Shown: in pieces, positions 22,179 to 32,911 of the stretch | How positions within the stretch are numbered: position 1 is the stretch's first letter | How the letters are laid out: every line of letters starts with the position of its first letter | Assembly (NCBI RefSeq): GCF_003576645.1 | Contig: NC_044925.1 | Coordinates: 6,589,021-6,653,020 of the forward strand | Source of the DNA: Ipomoea triloba | Lineage: Eukaryota; Streptophyta; Magnoliopsida; Solanales; Convolvulaceae | Reading direction: 5' to 3' | Length of the DNA stretch: 64,000 bases | The notes under the pieces: generated by a model | The model's input: the letters and a program-made list of their open reading frames with translations, nothing else | The model's database searches: none | Told to the model about the DNA's origin: nothing | Position numbers and translations under genes: made by a program

Positions 22179-23183
22179 ATAGTCAATTTATCTTTGAATA
22201 GCATTAGTAAATTTTGTGTCATTTTATGTCTTTGTTTTCACATTATTTTGATATGCATTATTTGGTGCTAGTACGATGTTTGTTTTAGTTATTGATTGCA
22301 CTGTTTGTACAATATGTGAAAATATAAGTTTGGCAGTACAAATCTAGCATTTCAAACATGAACTAGAGAGAATAAGACGCAACTAACACTTAGCTTGCTA
22401 TTTGAGTAACATGACTAAATTTTCTAGGTAGCACTAGTACAAAAATGCACATAAGCTACACATGTACAAGTGTTTTCGCTACACCTGTACATGTGTAGCA
22501 AATGTGAGTGGTTGTGAATTTTCATTTTTTTTAAATACAATCCGTGAAAAATTTTCTTAAAAAAAAAAGAAAAATACAATCCGATCGGCAGCTCGATCTC
22601 AGCTTCAATATGACGTGATTCTGGTGTTCTTGTTGATTTCCCTGAGATCAAATTCTAGACCGTCGATCCAAAAGTTATTTAATAGAAGAGGAGATGGATG
22701 AAAGCCATGAAATAACAAATATAAAAAGAAACAGTGAGGAAAAAATCAAATAAGATAATATGAAAACCCATCAAAACAGTGAGGAAATAATCCCATCAAA
22801 GCCTTACCTGTTTTGAAGAGCAAAGAGGCAGAAGAAAGGAAAAGCCATACCAAAATATATGTAGCATAATATAATAGAAGAAAAAGAAGCCCATTTTCTT
22901 TTCTATTTCCATAAAGCTTCCCTCACAACCCTGCTTTCTGTAGTATACACCACAAAACGGGTAAGGCTTTTATTTTTAAAAAAAATATATTAATAGCTTA
23001 CAAAATCAAAAACCAAAAATATTAATGGTAGTGTGTGAAAACCTAGGTGAGCAAAGCGAGCTATTAAACCCTAAAAGATCTGGCGGCGGCGAAGGGTGTC
23101 CAGCGTGAGATCGACGGTAGAGGTACTTCTGCGGCCACGGCTTGTGTTTCTATGACACGATCGACACCTACCCATTACAGGGT
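22179..23183. other. Unassigned DNA with a CACTA-like left end
   Basis: From 22432 it reads CACTAGTACAAAAATG, followed by inverted gctacacatgtaca/tgtacatgtgtagc arms (22454-22498), which is the look of a CACTA terminus with subterminal repeats. No matching right end was found. At 23040-23180 the sequence becomes GC-rich and promoter-like but no frame is convincing. Confidence 0.4.
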
Positions 23184-23255
23184 GTTGTTGTAGTATAGTG
23201 GTGAGTATACCCGCCTGTCATGTAGGTGACCCGGGTTCGAACCCCGGCAACGACG
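23184..23255 (+). tRNA. tRNA-Asp(GTC)-like sequence at a retroelement primer-binding position
   Basis: Seventy-two bases fold as tRNA-Asp. Acceptor arms are gttgttg and caacgac, with one G-U pair, and the discriminator is G at 23255. The anticodon loop ctgtcat holds GTC. The T arm is acccgggttcgaaccccgg-like and intact. The anticodon stem has a C-A mismatch and a G-U pair (cccgc/gtagg). It is followed by cta, then four T, then the end of a minus-strand Athila-type LTR. In the normal copy at 42309-42331 only the last 18 bases of tRNA-Asp plus cca and four T occupy this spot. It could be an ordinary tRNA gene (TTTT fits a Pol III terminator) or a copy of the primer tRNA. Confidence 0.75.
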
Positions 23256-23261
23256 CTATTT

Positions 23262-23775
23262 TGGTAACGTGTAGTTAGCGGTGGATGGAAAGTATGGGTG
23301 GAAAATGAAGATTCTCCCGATGATGTTGTGTGTATGGTGGTGAGGGTGAAGGTGGTAAAACGAAGAGTCAAGACTCCCCGAGTGTCGTGTCTCTCAAGGA
23401 TGGCGAATGGGAACCGAATTTATGTTGGGAGCGAACCGGTAAGCAACCACGCCGCTCACACGCGTGTGAGCGTGCGTGGTGAAGTTTGCTTCTTCTGTCT
23501 TCTTCTATGTTGTAGCTCTCGTCGATACGGTTCCATAGCCACCTGTCTCGCCTCATTTGGACATTCCTAGCTCCGGTTACGTCCGTTTTACTGAAGTGTC
23601 GCCGGAATGCCCTGCGAATTGTGCAAATTATATAAAAACACACAAGATTAGTCCCTAGACCTATATGCAATGAAATTACCCTATCTTAGCATGTTTCTAG
23701 GCCTAATGGACATCTATTATAGCATATTTTACACCTAAATGACCCCTAAAATATGACTACTTTTGGCACTTATCA
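23262..23775 (-). mobile_element. Athila-type LTR with internal deletion, joined to tRNA-like sequence
   Basis: On the minus strand it starts TGATAAGTGCCAAAAGTAG at 23775 and ends ..GTTACCA at 23262. It contains 'aaaacgaagagtc' and 'gactccccgagtgtcg' (23350-23386) and cacacgcgtgtgagcgtgcg (23457-23476). At 514 bp it is far shorter than complete relatives (about 1.3 kb). No target duplication pairs its ends. No gag region follows; the tRNA-like sequence does. Confidence 0.75.
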
Positions 23776-25886
23776 CCCGACAAATTGGAGTCAATCAAGT
23801 GCAATGCTTTCAAAGGGAGAGTTTCAATAAGAGATGACTAGGTGTACGCAAGTACAGATTATGCATGCATTACGCTATGATGGACTTGATTCAATGCAAA
23901 TCATATCTAGACTTAAGGGAGACAAAAGGACGGCTAGGTCATTTTATCAAACACTTGGTCTACCACTCCTTCAGGACCTAGCCGTCTTAGATTGTAGGGC
24001 GGGAATGTGGACAAGTAAGATTACATGGAAACACAATCTCTTGTCACTATCATTCTCTCACACTCCAGGACCTAGCCCTCTTGGATTGTAGGGCGGGAAT
24101 GTGGACAAGTAAGATTACATGGAAACACAATCTCTTGTCACTATTCATTCTCTCACACTCCTCACTCACCCCGACTGGCAATGAGCAATAATCAATCATT
24201 CAACATCATCTACACAAAAGCAATTAGGCACAACTAGCAAAAACCTCATCTAATTAACAATGGAAAATAATCAATCATTAGACAGCATCTACACGAAAGC
24301 AATTAGGCACAACTAGCCAAAACCTCATCTAATTGACAATGGAAAATCAAGCATGCATAATCCCTAGATCATCAAATCTAAGTCCTAGGTAATCTAACTA
24401 CAATTCATGATGAAATTGAATAGCAATTGCAAGAGATCAAATCTCACATAAATGGAAATGGAATGTAAGTGAAAATAGGAGATGATTACCAAATTAGAGT
24501 CTTCAATTTCAATATCCAAAGTACATCACTTGAAATTGTAGCTAGTTGATCCTCTCTTAGAGAGAAAAAGTAACCTAGTCTAAAGCTCTCTAATGGAATA
24601 TGAAATATGAAACTAAACTAAGTTCTAAGTTCTAAGATATCTACAAAATATCTAAACCTAGCTTAAATAGTCTTCCCTCCAAAGCACTCATTTCAAATTC
24701 GCGCCGATTACCCTCCACGATCCAATCCATGAACGTGGATTGGGTCATGGACAGGATTACTTATTCTGTCCGCGCTCCCGTCCATGATCGTGGATTAGGT
24801 CGTGGAGCCTTCTGGTTCCCATCCATGATCCAATCCACAAGCATGGACCCTTCATACGCACACTACCGAGTGGGGTCACACTCGGACTCCCAATCCTCAT
24901 TCGGTTGGAGAATTTCATCGAACACTTGGCCTACGAGTTTCCTCCAGACCTCATCCTCCCACATAGAGGCCAGGAGATGTGAGCAATGGAGCTCTCACAC
25001 ACTTGCGATATCTCGCCAAGTGTGTGATCTCTAACTCTTGGTGCAATCGGGGCCCTCAATTCAACAAGATCATGGATGATCATACTCAGAACAAGGATTT
25101 ATCAAAGTCTATTCAATCCCAAGTTTCAACAAATCAAATCATGAGTGCAAGAGGTAGGTCTCCCAATCCAATCTCAACTATTTAGCCACTAACAATCATT
25201 ATCAAATTCAACAGCATCTCAAACTTGTAATCAAGAACAATTCTCAAGGCAATCTTCAAATTGGAAATTGAAAAGTAACAATTGAATCTATGTCTAACAA
25301 TTGAAAAGATCACAAACTAAGTAAATGGAATTGGATTACCAAACTGAAGCAACAAATCAATCTTGACTTGATTCTCTTCAAGTGATCTTCAATCTTAGAA
25401 AGCTCTTCTTTCTCTCTCTAAAATCTAAAACCTAAGCTTTGCAAAAATATAATTTCTACTCTGAAACTAAGCTAACTCATCAAATCCTGCCAAGATCCCT
25501 TTTTATAGAGGTTGACCTGGGTCGTGTATGTACGCTCGTACGTGACCTCGTACGAGACGGTTTTTTTTGCCATTACTCCTCCTCCACGCGTAGAGATATT
25601 GCGTGGAACCCTACTGGAAGTGTTCCACGCGAGTTCCACGAGTGGAAGGGTTTCCCTCTTGCCCCGGGAATCCTTTCCTCGCTCTATTTGCTTGTTGAGT
25701 CCCTATGCCTTGCCAGTTAGTTCTCAGGACCTAGAAAAGCACTCAAATACACCAAAGATATAGCTTTGCAATAGCCTTACACATTAGGGCATACAAACAT
25801 CACAAATAATTCACAAAAGGACACCAAAACAATCCTAATCTACCCTACTTTAGACTCTTTAGCCTCGCTATATTTGGTGCTTATCA
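23776..25886 (-). mobile_element. Mosaic of Athila-type LTR sequence, minus strand
   Basis: The outer border at 25886 is a proper LTR start (TGATAAGCACC on the minus strand) preceded by a purine tract. Block 24850-25060 matches 6595-6830 of the solo LTR ('gcgatatctcgcca', 'atcggggccctc'). The left part, 23776 to about 24850, matches the middle and early parts of another LTR, so at least two copies are joined. It contains a 95-bp tandem duplication (starts about 23973 and 24068) and a 79-bp one (about 24187 and 24266). Confidence 0.6.
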
Positions 25887-26266
25887 AGTTTCCACACTTT
25901 GACATTGCTTGTCCCCAAGCAAACCATTTCAAACCATAAGCACATAAGGACCAAAAATAGCTAGGATCATTCAATTGGATATGCGGTCAATCACCAATGA
26001 ATGCAAAAGCTACCTGAGAAGGGGAAATCCCTAATGCTACCTACGAAGGGCGTTAAACAAGATGTCATACAACTCGTAGAATATTCATGGGAAGTAAAAA
26101 ACCCCTTTAAAGATAGACAATTAAGCATCATGGACACACCTCTCACAACATTTACAAGCATACAAATCAAAGTTGGGTTCACCTTCTATTTTTCTAGGGC
26201 CTTCAAGCCAATCCAACTAGTGGGAACGATGTACACACCTCAATCAACCCTTTTCAACCAACGATG
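25887..26266 (-). mobile_element. Inverted 3' UTR of an Athila-like element
   Basis: Its reverse complement matches the plus-strand element's 3' UTR at about 32515-32911: 'atcgttcccactag', 'aaggtgaccca/aaggtgaaccca', and the purine tract before the LTR. Homology stops near 26266, where the plus-strand gag begins. Confidence 0.7.
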
Positions 26267-28435
26267 AAAACGTCAACTTCCATGTACATCCAACTATACT
26301 CACTCTGGTCCAAAATAGCCAATACTCAGGATTGCCATCCGAAGATCCTAATGCACACATAACAAGGTTTATAAGAGTATGTGGAATGTACAAACAGGAA
26401 GGTGTCAGTGAAGAGATAATTAGACTTAAGCTATTCCCATTTTCGGTTATAGGAGAGGCAGCACGTTGGTTGGAAAGTCAAGACGATAACCATTTCAGAT
26501 CATGGCAGCAGCTACACCGTGAGTTTATGAACGAGTTTTTCCCCATCACTAAGACCATGAGGATCCGAAGACAAATACAAGAATTCAAGCAAGGAAGGCT
26601 TGAAAGTTTGGGAGAAACTTGGAGAAGGTTTAAGGTTCTCAAAAGGCAATGCTCGCAAGATCTGGTGCACCCATGGGACGTAATAAGCTCATTCTACGGA
26701 GGGCTAACTGATGAAGGAAAGACGTTACTTGACTCGTCTTCCAGCGGCGCCTTTGTCTCCTTAGCTTTACCCGAAGCTGAAGAGTTGATCGAGAGAATAT
26801 CTAAGAATACCTCTTGTTGGTATGATCGACGAGGAGAGCACGGAGGCATGTATGAGATTAATAGCCATGTGGCAAGTGAGGCAAAAATAGAGGCAATGAA
26901 TCACGAGATCAAGAAATTACAGGCAATGGTAGAAAAAATGGAAGGAAAATCCAAGCCTTGCATGGCTTTGGCACTTTACTGTAACATCTGTGGAGGACCA
27001 CATGATACTAATATCTGCACTTCACCGTCCGCATCCGAGCAGGTTGAGGTGGTGGATTATCAAAGGAACTCCAACTACAATGCCTATGGACAAAATCAAA
27101 GACCGAATAACAATTGGAAGCAGGGCGAGGGATGGAACAACAACGATGGATATCAAGCGCGAGGACAATACAATTATGGAAACAAGCCTGCTTATGGAAA
27201 AAATGACAAGGGCAGATTGATGTATAATCAAAATCAAGGCAATGGAGGTCAAATGACCCAATTCAAGCTGCAATACAACTCTCAACTTGACTTTACTCAA
27301 CAAAGAAGGGATGATATCCGTGAAGTAGATGCAAGGCTTACAAGGACGATCATGGAATTAAAGAATGATCGGGAAAATCTTAAACAAGAGATTACTCAAG
27401 AAATCAGGCAGGAGATTTCTAGTCTTAGGCAAGAGTCAAAGGCTACACTCAAAACAATTGAGAATCAGATTTCACAAATGTTCAAAATGATGTCTGAAAG
27501 ACATTACGGACAACTCCCTAGTAACACTAAGAATAATCCAAAAGAGAGAGTCAATGCTATTGATGCCAAGGAAGAAAAACACGAAAAGTGTGACCCAATG
27601 GATGTAATCTACAGAATATGCCAATGTAGAAAAAAAGGAAAGGAAGAAGAGACTACCTCTTGTAGTCCCAACCTTGAATTGAATACTGCGAGCGCTTCGT
27701 GAAAAATCTCAATGAAGGAAAACAATGAGAAAACCACTTCTGAAAACCACCCCAAAGAGAAGGAGCTACCATGAGACAAAACCAAAAATTCGAAGGAGAA
27801 TGACGCGGCAAGAGAAGGTACAAGCAATGCTTTTATCCGGAAATTTTTCAATAACAAAGAATGTCGTGCGTTGTTTGAAGAAGACAACTGTGATAATTTT
27901 ACTTGTTTAAGCCAAGAGTCTTCGGCTTGTTTGACTACGGGTCACCCCAGAAAGAAGGGCGACCCGGGAGCTTTGATGATTCCTTGTTCTATACAGAACA
28001 TGGATCCTCAAAATGCTCTAGCCGATCTCAGAGCTTCAATCAATGTCATGTCTTCAAGTCTTTTTGAAAAATTGAAATTACCAAATTTGAAACCGACAAG
28101 GCTAACACTCCGTTTAGCTGACGAGACCACACGGTACCCGGAAGGCTTGGCAGAGGATGTGCTAGTAATAATAGGAAAATTTATTGTGCCTGTCGATTTT
28201 GTTGTTTGTAAGATGGGAGACACCGAGCCCCATGGTTCTTTGATTCTTGGAAGACCATTCTTGGCAACTTGTCATGCCCGAATAGACGCAAGCTCAGGAG
28301 AAATAACCTTGAGGTTTGATGGACAAGCCAAGAATGACGACAAAGAAAGAACAGAGGAGAATGATGAAGAATTGAAGGCAATGGTCAAAACGAGGACCAA
28401 ATCAAACAGAGGTGGAAAAATGACAAGCTAACCTG
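26267..28435 (+). pseudogene. Athila-like gag-protease gene (plus copy), without RT/integrase
   Basis: One reading frame runs from the inversion junction through a Retrotrans_gag domain (RLKLFPFSVIGEAARWLES, then FFPITKTMRIRRQIQEF), a zinc knuckle CNICGGPHDTNIC near 26983, a coiled coil, and a retropepsin-like region (DPGALMIPCSI, ADLRASINVM, LILGRPFLAT). The frame is cut by TGA at 27700 and 27772. An indel in an A run near 28416 shifts it off the conserved C-terminal tail (WKNTWVPKCF..TTKEYG). The gag 5' end is missing at the junction. No reverse transcriptase, RNase H or integrase follows. The protein would pack element RNA and process itself; all pol enzymes would have to come from elsewhere. 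Confidence 0.85.
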
Positions 28436-29748
28436 GAAAAACACGTGGGTACCGAAATGCTTTCTACGCACTACCAAGGAGTATGGCTGAAAAGGAAAAG
28501 GTATGATGCGTCTAGCCAAAGACGTAAAATGTGGCGTTGCTTGGAAGGCAACCCAAGGTCTAATAAATTGTCTTATGTTTCTTTTTATGTTTTCTTTTTA
28601 ATGTTTTGTTAAAATTCCATTTGGTACCATGTTTTGGAAGACTAATTTATAGGGTTTGAGACTGGAAAATGCGTTGGAAAGGCCTAATTCGGACACAGGT
28701 TTGAAGAAAAAGACCAAAATCGGAGAAAAATGTTGCACCGGGGTGACACGCACACTCACACGCGTGCTACCGTGCGTGGGAGCAATCCAGTAAGTCCCCA
28801 CGCACGTTCACACGCGTGCAAGCGTGCGTGGGAGTGAACCAGTAAGTCACCACGCACGACCACACGCGTGTGGCCGTGTGTGGAATCAACACCACGAGCA
28901 TAAAGATCCCTTCGGCCGAAACCACGCCATTTCCACCCAAAACCTAAAAATTTCTCTTCTTCTCCACGCAAGGTAACCTCCAAGCTTAAAGGTTTGAGAA
29001 AAGTGATTTATTTTCATCTTCCAAAGGGTTAAAAGCATCACTATCAAGGTAAAATCATCATCTTTTAACCATATTCTTGAACATTCATGTGTTTGGAAGA
29101 TTAGAATGTTGAAATTTTATCCTACAATGCTTTGAATGATTTTGAATGATTTGAATGTTTATATTGGTTTATAATGCTTCATAGAACTATCCTTTGATGT
29201 TTTCTTTCATTATTGATGGTTACATTGATGGATTGAGTTTCATATTTGAGCTTCAAGTGTGAACACCATTGTTGAGCAAGTGGGTTTATCTAATTTCTTG
29301 TCTAGATTATGAAATTGATGCTTGAATTAATGTGTAAACTTGTTATAGAACTATTATATGCCATCAATTTGACATTACACATGCTACATTGTCAAAATTG
29401 AATTTTCACCTTTAAACCCTAATTTTAGAATTTGGGGAAGAAGATGAAGTTGACTTTTTGAAATTCTTGACTTTTTTGAGTTGACTTCTTATTTGACTAT
29501 CAAATTGAATTATCTTATGATGAAATTATGCATGTGTGTGATAATGGAATGATATTTGTAATATTTTCATGCTAGAATTGATCAAAATATAGGGGAAACT
29601 ATGGCAAAATTTTCAAAAATTCTTACCCCTATGTGTTTCGAAATTCCCTATCTTGACAAGGAATTTTACCTAAATTCATTGGTGTTTTATTTGAATGATA
29701 GTTGTGTAAAACCAATTACTATGAGTATTAATTTCTAACTTTTGTAGG
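28436..29748 (+). other. Leader or intron-like region between protease and ORF3
   Basis: Starts with 'gttgcttggaaggcaaccc' downstream of the protease stop, as in the minus copy. It contains four CACACGCGTG-type palindromes at 28745-28880, then an AT-rich stretch ending ttttgtag directly before the ORF3 ATG. The minus copy has the same order, so it is an element feature and not random filler. Confidence 0.6.
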
Positions 29749-31049
29749 ATGGGAAGATCTAAGGAAATGGCCAAGAAAACTAAGCATGATCACGCCGAAT
29801 CCAGCCGATCGAGAGCTCGACCCCAATCTTCACGAAACTAACCGGAAGTTCCACAAGCTCCTCAAGAGCGAGGCACAAGATCTTTAAGACACCTAACACC
29901 TCCTGAGCGTGCTTTAGTGGACGTTTATAAGAGCAAGCAATTGAGTGTGGGCCGATTCTTTGAGGAGAACATTTTAATGGAATTTGAATGCCTGGACGAA
30001 GTGAATCGATTGATAAGGCATCCCCAATTACGCCGATTATTCGAATGGCGAGGCCCGACCTACTCGCCGGTCACTTATGAGTTTTTGGCCGCGCTGAACA
30101 TCACGAAAGAGGCCAATGATGCAAGGGAGTTAATCTCATTTCGTTTGTTTGGCAATCACTACAGTCTCTCGGTTAACACTTTGGGTGTTGCACTTGGATT
30201 TCACGATGCTGTTGACATATCTATGCCATATTTTAGAGACTTCAAAACCGATTTTGATTCGGACGCAGTTGCTGTCGCCTACTGGAAAAGCATTACCAAC
30301 AATGCAACGTATAACTCCTCCAACTTAAAAGCGAAGCTCATCACCAGAAACTCTCTGAAAGCCATCAGATTGGCTTTTGCAGTAAACCTCTCTGGCAGGA
30401 CCACCAACAAAAATAAAGTTTACAGGCAAGATCTTTTCTATATGTGGTGCATGGAAAACCGAGTCAGCATTAACATGGGCGTTCAGGCACAGAAATGGCT
30501 TCAAACCCAACTGAAGAAAAAGGTACAAACAGTCTTCATAGGACCTTTTGCTACTCGATTACGCCAGGATTTGGGCCTCGAAAACCGTCTTCTAGATGAA
30601 AGAGACGATGGTCCCATGGTTGCTTTCTTAGTGAGTGAGTTTTTCGCGATGTACCTCAAGTTGGGAGGGGATGATGCCCCTGATTTGGAGGTTGATGATG
30701 AGACTGATGAGGAGGATGAAGAGAATGATGATGAGGGGAATGATAATGCAGCAGCGCAGGAGCATGGCGAGCCTAGTGCACAGCATGATGGCTCTACTTC
30801 CATGGATTGGGAGGCATCTCAAGCTTTCCAAAGGCAGCTCCACGATGAACAAATGGATTATTTGCGCGAGCAGCGAGCATGGCAAGAGGGACAGTTCACG
30901 TCCATATTTGCACGACAGGATAGGCAGGACGAGCAGTTCCTAGCATTCCAAGTAAGAGAAGAGCAGTTGAGGAGAATGCTAGGATGATCCAGGAGTTTCA
31001 GGCTCAATTTGCTAGGCAGTTCCGTCCTCTATCCTTCGGTGATCAGTGA
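29749..31049 (+). pseudogene. ORF3, ATHILA ORF-1-like protein (plus copy)
   Basis: ATG at 29749 (MGRSKE..) follows ttttgtagg, a good 3' splice site. The frame has one TAA at 29839, then is open to 30987. A small indel near 30965 shifts the last part, and the conserved end (PLSFGDQ, stop at 31047) lies in another frame. The body resembles the plant ATHILA ORF-1 family: FEWRGPTYSPVTYEFLAAL, then LFYMWCMENRVSINMG. It ends with an acidic stretch (DDETDEEDEEND) and a Gln/Arg-rich helix. ORF3 occupies the place of the env-like ORF of Athila elements. Its function is not known. Confidence 0.8.
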
Positions 31050-32911
31050 TGCCACATTCATCCTCTCGACCCTGAATCCTGATTCTTGATAGTGAAGTTT
31101 GACAAACTTTGGTTACCATTTGGTCGTTGACCCATCAAGACATTAGGTTCCTTACGCGTGGGGTTCCGCCCTTTTAATTTCTTTACTTTATTTTTATTCG
31201 CATTATTATTATGTTTTATGCTTTTTATTTTTGAATTGCTTTAATTTCTATGCATTTTAATACTTGCTAGTCATTTGAATAATTTTACTTTGATTAAGTA
31301 GTTTAATGATTATCCACTTCTTATTATCTTGCTTTTATATTCTATCAAGATAAATAATTGAATAGTTCTCCCGAAACCCTTTTGTATATTGTGTCACCAT
31401 TTCTTTTGTATAGAGCATCGATAACGGAGGCCAACCTATGATGGAAGCTAAAGTGTAGAAAGAGGGATGCATACTTGGTTTAACATCTTATCCCTTGTCT
31501 ATTTTAAGCCCCGGTTTTTATTTTTAAAGTGTGAAAAATTTGTTTATATAGCTTTGTATATGCGTTTTGTTTGAGCTTACCATGTTATATAGGATCATTA
31601 GAATAAACCCTATATCCCAGAGCAATTTCCAAAGTGTGGAAAGGGATTTCTTATTTGACTAATCCTTAGAATCTCTATTTGTTCCTATACCCTATACTGT
31701 ATGGAAACATCGAGGACGATGTTTATTTTAAAGTGTGGAAAGGACGCACTTTGTGCTTTATATGCTTATCTGCTTAGAGTTGGAAAGTTGAAGCTCTTGG
31801 GAATAATAAACGGGTGTATTTGCAATGTGAAAAGAAAGTTATTATTTGTGTTACCTAGAGAGAATTTTGACTAGATGCCCAAAATTTTTTATTCTTGAAA
31901 TATCATTAAGGAAGTTACTTTTCGCACCCATGAGAGTGTTTAGAGCCAAATAAGTTTATATTCTTGCCTGCTTGCATGATGTTCGCCTTTTATTTACGTA
32001 GGACCTTAGTCAAGGATCTCTCAAAGTGGGAGTGTGCACTTTTTAATTTGAGAAAGATAAAATTTAGCGAGGCCCGGAATTGAACTAACCTTGGTAGGGC
32101 ATAGGGCAAAAGGTGAGCCTATTGGTAAGATTATGAGAGAAAAATCCCTTAATCCCAAAAAGAAAAAGGCATGAGGGGTTGCATGGAGAAAAGTTGAAAA
32201 GACAAAAGGCCAATCACCGAGATTAAAATTGAGGAAAGCCAATTCGCTAGGTTGCGTTCAACCATAGTCTTCGGTAAGCAAAAAGCTTTATCTGGAGTCG
32301 GTTGTTCACATAAAAGGGTCCCAGGAATTGAGAAAATAAGAGATGAGGTGAGCCGCTTCGCTAGGATTCGGGTACCCATTGCACTGTCTTCCAAAAAGCA
32401 TGGAGCTCCATGTGAAGTCGGGTGGCTCGATGACGTTATCCTAAGGAGTGAGAAGAAAAGAGGGACAACACTAAGCCAAAAGCGGTGAGTGGTCCATGCC
32501 CCTACCCTCACTTATTTTATCGTTGGGCTTTGGCGTTTAAGGCTGGAAGGGTTGATTAACTAGTGCACATCGTTCCCACTAGTGGGATCGGCTAGAGGCC
32601 CTGATTAAATGAAAGGTGACCCAAACTTTGGAATTGCATGCTTGCGAATGGTGTGAGAAGTGTGATCCTTTGTTTTAATTGTTTATCTACGAAAGGTTTT
32701 TACTTCCCGAAAATATTCCTTGAGTTAATGACATCTGACCAAAATCCTTTGTAGATAACAGAAAAGATTTCTTCCATTTCAATAGTCTTAGACACCCACA
32801 ATTTTTATTTACCAAGAGCTTTGTTTTACATTAGTCGGTATCTCGGAAGCTTATGTGCTTATTAGTAAATTGCCTTGCTTGAGGGCAAGCAAGAAGTAAA
32901 GTATGGAAACT
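31050..32911 (+). other. 3' UTR of the plus-strand Athila-like element
   Basis: Non-coding, about 1.86 kb. 'cattaggttcc..acgcgtggggttccgcc' at 31142-31172 matches the minus copy at 36812-36840. Ends in 'gcaagcaagaagtaaagtat', a purine-rich tract next to the LTR, which serves as the plus-strand primer in such elements. Confidence 0.7.

Noticed and set aside
23184..23255. Plain functional tRNA-Asp gene
   Set aside because: Not excluded, but its exact position at the LTR primer site, the same spacer as the normal copy, the cca-like tail and a C-A mismatch in the anticodon stem make a simple host gene less likely, so it is reported as tRNA-like.
26001..26267. Open frame of 88 codons as a gene
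   Set aside because: It is the complement of the inverted 3' UTR; homology with 32515-32911 explains it.
30501..30943. Frames on both strands over the acidic part of ORF3
   Set aside because: GA-rich codons of ORF3 leave other frames open; they are shadows.
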